From positions 7,165,195 through 7,229,194 of the forward strand of contig CALNVZ010002100.1 of assembly GCA_940671915.1 (NCBI GenBank): 64,000 bases of DNA. The letters are read 5' to 3'. Source of the stretch: Paracentrotus lividus. Its lineage: Eukaryota > Echinodermata > Echinoidea > Camarodonta > Echinidae. Positions within the stretch are counted from its first letter, which is position 1, and each line of letters begins with the position of its first letter. Positions 35,048-46,100 of the stretch are shown one piece after another. A program made the position numbers and the translations under genes. Under the pieces are notes generated by a model. That model worked only from the letters and a program-made list of their open reading frames with translations. It did not search any database and was not told where the DNA came from.

Positions 35048-35445
35048 AGGGGAAGTTCACCCTGGAATTCTATTGGCTTTAAAAAATGCAGAAAAATAAA
35101 AGAAAAATATGAGTGAAAGTTTGGAGAAAATCGACCAACAAATAATGAAGTTATGAATATTCAAAGTTTCAATTCTGTGACGTCACGTGCGAGCAGTTCT
35201 CCTATGTGTTATGTAGTGTAAATTCCATAAAGTGTCATTTTTTCAAAAGAAATTAATTACATGTATGTCATCTGTGCGGTCGATATATCATCAAACATAT
35301 GTTCATATACATGCCTCTATCAAATTGACCCATTCCTTTATCAAGAACAATGATTTTTTGGTCGATTTTCTTCAAACTTTTACTAATATTTTTTTTTTTT
35401 TCTGCATTTTTTAAAACCAATAGAATTCCAGGGTGAACTTCCCCT
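35048..35445. mobile_element. piggyBac-like MITE with a CRE/E-box in its centre
   Basis: A 398-bp element, ends AGGGGAAGTTCACCCTGGAA and TTCCAGGGTGAACTTCCCCT, flanked by TTAA (35044-35047, 35446-35449). TIRs and sub-terminal regions pair over more than 60 bp. The interior has TGACGTCACGTG at 35178-35189, a fused CRE and E-box half. A short frame (35232-35414) is noise. Confidence 0.85.
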
Positions 35446-35454
35446 TTAAGATTG

Positions 35455-35880
35455 AAGTTTTTATCTCAACTAGTTCTTAAGATATCGCAATAATGTACTA
35501 AATACATGGATTTTAACATTTGGAACTCCGTTACCATTGACCTTTGACCTACATAATCCATAATTTATTCAGACCATCTTCCCATGGTGATACATACTAC
35601 CTATAAGTTTGAAGCTCATATCTCAACTCGTTCTCCAGATATCGTGATAGCAAACTCAATACATCAAATTTTACAATTTGACCTCTGTGACCCTTGACCT
35701 TTGACCTACATACTCCAAAATCTAATCAGATCATCTTCCTACATTGTATGATGATACATAATATCCCAAATTTTGAAGTTTATTTCTAAGTGGTTCTTGA
35801 GATATCACGATAACGGGTGAACGGGACGGACGACACAAAAACACAATCCCTCTGGCACCACCTTCAGTGGCGGAGGCATA
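35455..35880 (+). repeat. Tandem repeat (about 158 bp, 2.5 units) with DR1 motifs
   Basis: Units begin near 35455, 35609 and 35772 with 'tttgaag...tctcaac' and 'gatatc'. TGACCTTTGACCT, a perfect DR1 (complement AGGTCAAAGGTCA), lies at 35538-35550 and 35695-35707. The end 'ccaccttcagtggcggaggc' looks like a hairpin terminus. A related repeat appears in several marine invertebrate genomes as I recall; no protein is encoded. Confidence 0.75.
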
Positions 35881-36799
35881 AAAAGTTTTGTGCTGTAAAA
35901 ATATACAAAATTTATGTTATTATCATAAATTTGTTATGCTATGATACTTATCATTGTTTACAATTTGTTAATTAAGTTTTTGGTTTGTCAGTATGTAGCA
36001 TATAATCATACAGTGTGTGTGGCTCTGGGAGGATGTCTACGTAGATGAATATGATGCACCACGCCGTTGTAACCCAGGATACCGCCTTGTGCAGCGCCCT
36101 CTCGTGTCCATTAGTGTACAGTCATACAGTGTTTTCACGATCACAACGCCTGTTTTCATTCTTTAATATTTTCTAATGACAATAATAGTAAAAATTTAAC
36201 TTATTATAGTAACTACTCAAGATTTTATATTATAATTTTGGACAGTTTGGTAACCCAGCGAACAGCGCTAAAAATTAAATAAATAGTTCAACAAAATGGC
36301 GGATTTTTAGTTGGTACCCCAAGGTACCAAGTACTGCATCATATGATCTATTGTTATTCATGAATATTCAGTATTGCTTAATAATCAATATTATAACTGA
36401 TTCTGAAAATTCTTTTGAATACAAGAAAATTCACTTACCTTTGAATTTCAAGGAAGAGCCAGAGAGATAAGCATGGAAAAGACAAAGAGAGAAAAAAATA
36501 TCATTTAATTTAACATCAAAGTATTACAGTACAATCTATACATAACAAATTTAATCTACTAGCAGTGGAGAAAAGGCAAATTTGGTATTATAGACAGATT
36601 ACTTTATAAAATACACATAGAATTCTCAATGATAAATATCTCTTCATAACCCAATGCGAATTTGTTCAATTGCTTCGATGCATTTCAAAAAGATTTCCAT
36701 GACTATATCTTTTTAAAATAAAAGTATTCTGTGTAGTGAGGAACAAGATAATTAATTCTAGAAGAGTAGCTACAATTAGTGTGTATTTACTTAGTATTA
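35881..36799. other. No supported gene
   Basis: A short plus-strand open stretch near 36010-36160 is preceded by 'atcatacag' but has no domain, no conserved length and no partner exon, so it is not called. The rest is AT-rich. Confidence 0.4.
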
Positions 36800-37302
36800 G
36801 AGTGTGTTCAATGTCCAGTTTCAAATTTATACGCCAACATGAATTATGATACAAAACGCAATTACAAAACGCTGATATAAAGAGAAACAAAATGTGTGTT
36901 CATTGTCCCCTATCCCCGGTCGTAAAAGTAAATGTGTTTCAAATCTCGATTAGGAGGAAAATTTAAACGCTGAAAAAGATGCGTTTTTGAAACATAATCA
37001 GCTTCAATTTTACGACCTTGAGCATCGCGACTGCAACGAAATGCGACACTGAACAAGATTGAGTTTTCAAACGTGTTTAAATGTGCTCTCGCAGTTGAAG
37101 CTTCTATTGCAAGTGAAAAAAGGGCGCAGATGTTTGTTTTTGAGAGCGGGGAATATAAAGACAATGGACGTATAATCAGCTTTAAATTCTTCGACACTGA
37201 ACAGTGTACCGCTGATCGCGTTTGTGTTCTCTGTTTTGTATTGCGTTTTGTAACATGATTCATGTTGGCATTTAAATTTGAAAATGAACATTGAACACAC
37301 CC
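36800..37302. mobile_element. PIF/Harbinger-like MITE, family F copy 2
   Basis: A 503-bp copy with ends GAGTGTGTTCAATGTCCAGT and 'aacattgaacacaccc'-type sequence, and perfect TTA duplications (36797-36799, 37303-37305). Overlapping frames of 61-117 codons on both strands are fold-back noise. Confidence 0.85.
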
Positions 37303-37622
37303 TTAGACCACTCAGAAATTTTCTTATGAATGCTCAACTACCGAAGATATTGTGCATGGTGCACTACAGCAGAGGAGCATGCTTTAGAGTCTGTAAAATA
37401 TATGCTGCCATCTGTTGATTACTCTCTTTCAACACATTATTCCTTTGCCAAAGATGGACTGTGTATAGCATCTTGATGCATTTCAGTTACATCAGATGCA
37501 ATTCAGATGAGTCAGAAAATAGTACAACAATATGTACAAAGGCCTATCTGTCTTTTTGTCACAATGCTAGACAGATCTTCTGTAAATAGATGCAAAGAAA
37601 AATATTAAATTAATAAACAATG

Positions 37623-37833
37623 TATAAACCAATTCGGTTTTGGGTGTTATTTTGTCTTATGGCGGCCATGACAAGGGGGCTTCAAGTATGCGCAACAAAA
37701 GAAATTGTACATACAGTATTACACACAAACATATACATGGACCTAGCTCACTGCGGATTGGATGATAGCCTTTGGAATCCCCCCAGCTACGACCGCCATA
37801 AGTTACATTGTTCTGAAGTCGGATTGGTGTATA
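37623..37833 (-). mobile_element. Short MITE, family L copy 2
   Basis: Ends 'tataaaccaattcgg' and 'cggattggtgtata' are inverted repeats. The interior 'ttatggcggccatg' and 'cgaccgccataag' also pair. Related to 15733-15927 in inverse orientation. Confidence 0.65.
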
Positions 37834-37978
37834 TTTACTGAAATGTATGAATTTGTTTTTTGTTTTGCTTTGTCTTTTGAATGTAAATTTTCTGTTTTTG
37901 TCAACTATCCAACCTTCAAACTCTCTCTTATGTTCTCTCTCTCTCTCTCTCTCTTATAGTCTCAGTCCTAATAATCAG
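37834..37978. repeat. Spacer with a (CT)n microsatellite
   Basis: (CT)n at about 37934-37954; its mirror is a (GA)n near 43589-43610. Confidence 0.8.
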
Positions 37979-38112
37979 GTGCCTGTTTCTCAAAACTGTC
38001 ATAAGTCTAAGTGCTTGGACAACCCATAGAGACCCATGAGGTAGAATTAACACGCATTTCAATGTGATGTCCACAAACTTAGACTTATGATAGTTTCGAG
38101 AAACTGGGCCCC
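37979..38112. mobile_element. Small fold-back MITE (family N)
   Basis: About 134 bp. 'gcctgtttctcaaaactgtc' and 'atagtttcgagaaactgggc' are inverted, continuing through 'ataagtctaag'. Only the mirror copy near 43430-43570 is also present. Confidence 0.65.
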
Positions 38113-38347
38113 TCTTCTCTATAATAGCTATTTCGATTATGTATTATGTACAGTTCAATAATGCTACATGTACCTAAACATTTACAGACCAAAAATTGGG
38201 ACCCCCCCTCCCCCCCCCCAAAAAAAAATAAATTTAACAAAAAATAAAAAGTGTTTTTTTAGCAGTTGAGGAATGGTCATTAGCAGCTTACCTCAAACCT
38301 GTTAAAAGTACTCTCAAATTTGCCTCCTCTTCAGTGAGAACTGTTAA

Positions 38348-38435
38348 TGTTAACTGATTAATCTTTATCTTCTATTATTATCACAGTTCTGGTGGGGTTA
38401 AACATCTATGAATAGAAAGTACAAGTCAATTAACA
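38348..38435 (-). repeat. Terminal repeat (3' LTR) of the copia element
   Basis: An 88-bp segment starting TGTTAACTG and ending TTAACA on the plus strand; read on the element's strand it also runs TG...CA. About 82 bp recur in the same orientation at 56350-56431, at the other end of the second copy. A purine-rich tract on the minus strand lies directly inside it (38436-38456), as expected beside a 3' LTR. The LTR is short for the family. Confidence 0.7.
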
Positions 38436-38456
38436 AACTTCCCCCTATTTCTTTTT
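38436..38456 (-). other. Polypurine tract of the copia element
   Basis: On the minus strand this is an A/G tract ('aaatagggggaag') directly upstream of the terminal repeat, the usual primer position for plus-strand DNA synthesis in LTR retrotransposons. Confidence 0.65.
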
Positions 38457-41400
38457 ATGAACAATGTAATGAGTTAAATACAATGGAAGTAAGGGTATGA
38501 AACAAGTACAAAGTCATAACAATGGATTCACTGCATGCAAAGAAAGGGTTTAACAAGAACAATAAACGAAGAAATATAAGGTCCTCCTCTCAATAAGGTC
38601 CATAGATTGTTATTAAGTTCAGTTATTGATATTAATCTTCGTCTCAATAAAGTCCATAGTCTTTCATTTCTTAAACTTTCATCAGTCACGGAATCTCTTG
38701 GAAGTTGACCATCGTGCAATACTCAAGAAGTCTCCCCTGTCGACACCCCGCTTGGTAAGGCAGTTGGCAGTTAAGTTCGCTAGGGAGCCATTCAATGGCT
38801 TGCACATCTCCAGTTGTTAGCATTCGTTGTATCTCTGCAAATGTTGATTCTGAGTCTTTTCTCATGTACCTGCTTGGTTGAGTGAATGCTTTGATGCAGA
38901 GACTTATTGTTCTGTATGGACTCTGATGGGTATCTTACTGCCACCAAGTTTATTGCTGTACACCTCTGTGATCAAAGTTCCAAGATAAACAGCTTCATCA
39001 GAGCATCTTGCTGGCCAAGTCTCAGCTGCCAGTGTACTTGAAACCTTTCGCTTGATTTTGTTGGATGTCAAGCAAGTGGGCAGCTCCTGTCCATCTCACT
39101 GCAGTAAGATGACATTGCCTGGGCACTGGATACTCCATCTGGAAGATTTCCCCATGATGCATCACAAATACTTGGAGTTCCCACTTTGCAGGTGTTCCAA
39201 GATTGGGAAAAGAGCAACCTCCTTTGCTCTTCTTGGAAGAACGAACAGCCTTGTTCGCTTTCAGAAGCTGGTCTACAGTAGGATGATTGCGAGACATATT
39301 CAGTTCCAAAGCATCATAACTGAGATCAGGTCTAGTTTAAGTGGCAATCCAGTTCAATTGACCAGCTGTAGTCTCGAGTTGCTCAATTTCTTTCTTGTTC
39401 AGGGAATTGACCTCTCAGACTTCCTCTTCTGAGTAATGGGGATTTCCTTCATCTCGTTCTCATAGTGTTCTTGTTGGACTCTAATTCCTTTTCCTCCTGC
39501 AAGATTTCCAATCCAACATATTGGAAATTATTGGCTTGTCTCTTGCCAACTTTGTACTTCTCAGAGAGGGGATCAATGACTTGCTTCTGAAAACCATCTG
39601 TACAGCAAATAGGAAATCATCTTACATGCATAAGAATACTCCTTCCATCTTGCCAGAGCAGTACCAAAAGAACGAGCTTTGTCTAGCTGGGATTGTTTGC
39701 AGCCTATCTCAAAAGATATCCCTGACACTGAGATACCAATTGCGTGATGCATCTCCTAGTCCATAGGCTGTCTTGTTCAATTTCCAGAGATGCCATCTTG
39801 TCTTGCTTCATCAGGTGGCAGAAGGAAGATATCTCTCTTGATGTTCTTGCCTGGAGAAACGCTGCTTTGATGTCAATGCTCTCGCATGCCCAGGCCTCAC
39901 TAGCTGCTATTGCTATGACAGTTCTCAGGGTTGATTTTGCAGCTGTTGGTGATCTGAAGGAACTTTATCTTCTTCTTCACCCCTTACAACGAGCCTTGCT
40001 TTTACTTTTCTTCTGGACCACCTGTAGCTTCTTTTTCACAGACGACCAACGTGTTGATAATGGTGTTTGCCCTTTGTCAGGCACTTCATTGTATACTCAA
40101 AGTCATTCCAATTTTGCAGCCTCCTTTGTTTAGCTTCACGAACTTCGGGCATATCATGACGATATGGGATGAAGATACACAGGCTTCTTCAACATCATCA
40201 CTAGCTGGTGGATTTTCCTCATTCTGGCTCTCCTGCTCTGTATCAATTGGATTTCTCAACACCTCAAAGGGAATTTGATTTAGGTAAACTCCAATTTCTG
40301 GTTGTCATCTTCATTCATAATATTCACATAGTTTGTTCTTTCCTGATGCCTTTCCTCCTTTACTTAGTACACGAGCAGTGATCCATTCATCATTCTCTGC
40401 GGTCTTGTACTTGATCCTTGTATTCACAGGAGGAATTTCAATGGATTGTTTGGTCTTGGTACTGCCCTCTCATCTTGACCAAGTCTGGGAAACTGTACAT
40501 GTGGGGCATCTATATCCTCATCACAAACTACCTCCTTGTTGGGTGGATGACTCAGATATCTTGTCATTTCCAGAACTTTCTTTAGCCTGAAATTGATGAT
40601 CCATTTTATTCCTTTATCTTCTCCTGTTAGGATTAGGTACATTTGCGTGATGACAGTTCACTACCTACAAGATGCCACTCGTACAATTTTACTGCCATGT
40701 CTGATGAAGACAATTTTACATCTTGACCGATAACTTTGCAGGTCCAGCCATCTGTACTGTCGTCACGTTTGTAGACAAGACTCACCAGATTGCAGGGGGA
40801 CTTCTGCAACTCTGACATTGTGTCGTAAGCCCTGCGGATCCGTTCAGAAGCTTCTGCTTGTGTATATCCTTCTAGCAGCATGAAGAGCATTCAAGTGCTT
40901 TGAGACTGTTTCACTAGTCTGTGCATCTTCCAGAGCAGGTGGATGTTAACCATGCTGAAGGAGATTAGGTTCGTGCCCAGTACAAGTTGGATAGGATGTA
41001 AACCATTGTGATTCTGCATACTGTTCTGGCATTCCACGCCAAGCTAGTGCACCTCTGCACTCATGTGAGGGTCATCTTCCAACATCTTCTGCAGCATACA
41101 TCAATTACGTGATGGTTCTCTCACAAATACCATTCGACCATGGTGAGTATGCTGCAGTAGAGCATATACTTCAACGTTGAACTGTTTCAGCAAGCTCTCT
41201 GTACTCCTCGTTATCGAACTCTCCCCATTGTCAACCAAAAACTTCTTGGGTGACCCAAATCCAGAGGCAATCCATTCTGTTGCACACTGTCAACGATCAC
41301 TTTCGGTGTCTTTCTCCTAATGACCTTGCTTTTACTGACCTTGTGAAGAGGTCTATGAAATGCAAGAATATATGTTCCAAACTTGGTCAATCCATTGCGA

Positions 41401-43111
41401 TGACATCATTGAACTGCCTAGCCATTGGCATTGCTACTGCTGGGCGAGCAGGCGTTTTCTTGTACGTCAAGCACCACATCACAGGCTTTACTTGTTTCAT
41501 CAATAAGAGTCATGATGTCTTTATCCAGCTTTTCTTTCATCAGTGCATTTTCACAATAGTTCAAACTTCTTGCTGAGGGATGTGCAAACTGACGATGAAG
41601 CTTGACAATCATCTTCTTTTTCTCTTCAGGTGACTTGTTCTCAATGACCATGTTCACCTTCTCAGTGGAAGTTCACATGCCTTTAGTGGTAGGTAGTATG
41701 ACCAGAGATGTTGTATCAAGATCAAGATTCTTCCATTCACCTCAAGGGTATCATCTGTCAAGTTCAGCTTGAATCCAAGACGCTTCATGTCTGTTTTGCT
41801 CAGTAGTCCTTGAGAGGAATTGTCACTGTCAACAACATCTGTAACAACTACCGTCTTCTTGACCAGCAATCATGCAAGGAAAACTCCATGCGTTCATTGA
41901 TCCGTTTTACCATCTTTCACCGCCAATTTAAACTTTGTGTCACTGGGTGTGACTTGATCTTTTGTCGTTCAGCAGGTGTGAAGATGCCAGATACATATCT
42001 TTCCAGCTCGTCCAGTTACAGTCTTTGTACAAGCACTGTCCAGGATAGCTGCATGGGCTGCCTCTGTCATAAGGACCTGCTTGTCTTCATTGAATAATCC
42101 TGTACTTTGAATGCTTCTTCATCTGTCTTCAAATTATGTTTTCTTTGTGGCATTCTCATGTGGACAGTCTTTCCAAAGTGCATGTTTGAGTCACACACAT
42201 GACATCTTAGGTAGTTCCCTTCACTGTCTCTAGGGTTTCTGTAACCAGCACTCCTTTCCTTTTGGGGCTGACCTACCTCTCTCATTTTGATCTGGCCGAG
42301 TCATTCTCTTCCTCCAATTGAAGTTATTCTTACCCTGAGCAGCACAAACCTCGATATGAATACTCGTCTTCCACCTCGGGCACGATACCCATCTGAATAC
42401 CTCTTCCACGAGCATAATATGCTTTTCTGATTCTGGGTAATTACTCTGATTTCTGTGTGGAATGCTTCCTCTTTGACACTGGTCTTCTGAGATATAGCTT
42501 GTTCACCGAAGAACTTTCTAAGTGCCTTCTTCTACTGCTCATACATATCTTCCTTCGAATAATCTACTGCTGTCAGAATAACTCTGTTATCCTTCTTCTC
42601 ATGCCAGCACAGTCTAGTAACTGCATAGCCAAGACAACATCAGGGAGATCAACTTTCTCTTTCTTAACTCCTTGACTTTTCGTTCATATTCATTCATGAA
42701 GTCTTCCCATGCTTTCATTCTCTTTCTTTGCAGGTTCTTGTATGAGCACAGACATCACAGACCATGCTTAGGTCATCCTTCTTGTACCATTTGTCGAGAC
42801 TTTGAATATCTGCTCTACAGCATCATCTCCTTTCAATCTGGATTTCTCCATTCTGTTGCCAATCTGACTTTTTCATTTACAACCTTCTCTGTAGGCAAAC
42901 ACTGTACAAAAGGAAACCCATTCTCTTCTCTCCGCCTTGGAGAACTTTGTCCAAAGGGTACTCAAAACCTCCAGTTTTCGGTATGTCGTAGTTTCCATCT
43001 TCCACACTGGTGGGGCCATCATAGCTTCTTTCTTTTCAGCATAGTTACTGTTTCTCTTTCTACTTTTCTAGACAAATTCTTTCTTGAACCTTGCTCTGCG
43101 ACTCATGAAGC

Positions 43112-46100
43112 TTGACTTGTACTTTCTATTCATAGATGTTTAACCCACCAGAACTGTGATAATAATAGAAGATAAAGATTAATAAGTTAACATTACAGTT
43201 CTCACTGAAGAGGAGGCAAATTTGAGAGTACTTTTAACAGGTTTGAGGTAAGCTGCTAATGACCATTCTCAACTGCTAAAAAAAACCTTTTTTATTTTTG
43301 TTAAATTTATTTTTTTTGGGGGGGGGGGGGAGGGGGGGTCACCAATTTTTGGTCTGTAAATGTTTAGGTACATGTAGCATTTATTATTGAACTGTAACAT
43401 ATCATAATCGAATAGCTATTATATAGAGAAGAGGGGCCCAGTTTCTCGAAACTATTCATAAGTCTAAGTTTGTGGACTCACATTGAAATGCGTGTTAATC
43501 TCTACCTCTATGGGTCTCTATGGGTTGTCCAAGCACTTAGACTTATGACAGTTTGAAGAAACAGGCACTGATTATTAGGACTGAGACTATAAGAGAGAGA
43601 GAGAGAGAGAAATAAGAGAGGTTTTGAAGTTGGATAGTTGACAAAAACAGAAATTTACATTCAAAAGACAAGCAAAACAAAAAACAAATTCAATACATTT
43701 CAGTAAATATACCCAATCCGACTTCAGAACAATGTAACTTATGGCGGTCGTAGCTGGGGGGATTCCAAAGGCTATCATCCAATCCGCAGTGAGCTAGGTC
43801 ATGTATATGTTTGTGTGTAACTACTGTCATGTACAAATTTCTTTTGTTGCGCATACTTGAAGCCCCCTTGTCATGGCCGCCATAAGACAAATAACACCCA
43901 AAACCGAATTGGTTTATACATTGTTTATTAATTTAATATTTTCTTTGCATCTATTTACAGAAGATCTGTCTAGCATTGTGACAAAAAGCAGATAGGCTTT
44001 GTACATATTGTTGTACTATTTCGTGACTCATCTGAATTGCATCTGATGTAACTGAAATGCATCAAGATGCTATACAACAGTCCATCTTTGGCAAAGGAAT
44101 ATGTGTGAAAGAGAGTAATCAACAGATGGCCAGCATATATTTTTACAGACTCTAAAGCATGCTCCTCTGCTGTAGTGCACCAATGCAAATATCTTCGGTA
44201 GTTGAGCATCATAAGAAATATTTCTGAGTGGTCTGGGTGTGTTCAATGTTCATTTTCAAATTTAATGCCAACATGAATCATGTTACAAAACGCAATACAA
44301 AACAGAGAACACAAACGGCGATCAGCGGTACACTGTTCAGTGTCGAGAATTTACAAGCTGATTATAACGTCCATTGTCTTTATATTCCCCGCTCTCAAAA
44401 ACAAACATCTGCGCCCTTTTTTCACTTGCAATAGAAGCTTCAACTGCGAGAGCACATTTAAACACGTTTGAAAACTCAATCTTGTTCAGTGTCGCATTTC
44501 GTTGCAGTCGCGATGCTCAAGGTCGTAAAAATTGAAGCTGATTATGTTTCAAAAACGCATTTTTTCAGCGTTTAAATTTTCCTCCTAATCGAGATTTGAA
44601 ACACATTTACTTTTACGACGCGGGGATAGGGGAAATGAAACCACATTTTGTTTCTCTTTATATCAGCGTTTTGTAATTGCGTTTTGTATCATAATTCATA
44701 GTGGCGTATAAATTTGAAACTGGACATTGAACACACTCTAATACTAAGTAAATACACACTATTGTAGCTACTCTTTAGAATTAATTATCTTGTTCCTCAC
44801 TACACAGAATACTTTTATTTTAAAAAATATAGTCATGGAAATCTTTTTGAAATGCATCGAGCAATTGAACAAATTCGCAATTGGGTTATGAAGAGATATA
44901 TTATCTTGAGAATTCTATGTGTATTTTATAAAGTAAATCTGTCTATAATACCAAATTTGTTTTTCTCCATGCTAGTAGATTAAATTTGTTATGTATAGAT
45001 TGTACTGTAATACTTTGATGTTAAATTAAATGATTTTTTTCTCTCTTTGTCTTTTCCATTGCTTATCTCTCTGGCTCTTCCTTGAAATTCAAGGTAAGTG
45101 AATTTTCTTGTATTCAAAAGAATTTTCAGAATCAGTTTATAATATTGATTATTAAGCAATACTGAATATTCATGAATAACACATAGATCATATGATGCAG
45201 TACTTGGTACCTTGGGGTACGCAACTAAAAATCCGCCATTTTGTTGAAATATTTATTTAATTTTTAGCGCTGTTTCGCTGGGTTACCAAACTGTCCAAAA
45301 TACAATATAAAATATTTGAGTAGTTACTATAATAAGTTATTTTTTACTATTATTGTATTAGAAATATTTAAAGAATGAAACAGGCGTTGTGATCGTGAAA
45401 CACTGTATGACTGTACACTAATGGACACGAGAGGGCGCTGCACAAGGCGGTATCCTGGGTTACAACGGCGTGGTGCATCATATTCATCTACGTAGACATC
45501 CTCCCAGAGCCACACACACTGTATGATTATATGCTACATACTGACAAACCAAAAACTTAATTTAACAAATTGTAAAGCATGGATAAGTATCATAAGCATA
45601 ACAAATTAATGATATAACATAAATTTGGTATATTTTTACAGCACAAAACTTTTATGCCTCCGCCACTGAGGAGTGTGCCAGAGGGATGTGTTTTTGTGTC
45701 GTCCGTTCCGGTTCACCCGTTATCGTGATATCTCAAGAACCACTTAGAACAAACATTCAAAATTGGGATATTATGTATCATCATACAATGTAGAAGATGA
45801 TCTGATTAGATTTTGGAGTATGTAGGTCTAAAGGTCAAGGGTCACAGAGGTCAAATTGTAATTTGATGTATTGAGTTTGCTATCACGATATCTGGAGAAC
45901 GAGTTGAGATATGAGCTTCAAACTTGTAGGTAGTATGTATCACCATGGGAAGATGGTCTGAATAAATTATGGATTATGTAGGTCAAGGTCAATGGTAACG
46001 GAGTTCAAATGTTAAATCATGTTTTAGTACATTATTGCGATATCTTAAGAACTAGTTGAGATAAAACTTCAATCTTAAAGGGGATTCACCCTGGAATTCT

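Larger units (their letters stand above)
29828..38431 (+). repeat. Left arm of an 8.7-kb inverted duplication
   Basis: This interval reappears as reverse complement at 43112-51937. Everything annotated in it, from the TTAA MITE through families Q, S, I, E, B, the DR1 repeat, F and L to the copia terminal repeat, is mirrored in the same order. The left arm has cleaner transposon ends and longer intact duplications than the right, so it is the better copy. Confidence 0.93.
38348..43111 (-). mobile_element. Ty1/copia LTR retrotransposon, broken (copy 1)
   Basis: A fossil element on the minus strand, about 4.7 kb. In element order (right to left) it shows: gag with a zinc-knuckle-like CHVC...H motif (about 42150-42210), an aspartic protease with DSACTKTVTG (about 42001-42055), a GAG-pre-integrase zone with LHRQFAHPS (about 41590-41620), the integrase region (about 40600-41400), reverse transcriptase with TAYGLGDASRNWY (about 39720-39785) and RNase H (about 38970-39400). 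Integrase before reverse transcriptase is diagnostic of Ty1/copia. Many reading-frame breaks, a dozen or more, are present; part may be sequencing error. The 5' LTR is not in the expected orientation at its right edge because the inverted arm begins there. Confidence 0.93.

Noticed and set aside
36010-36160. Possible exon preceded by an acceptor-like 'cag'
   Set aside because: About 45 codons, no partner exon, no known domain; its only second copy is the mirrored arm.
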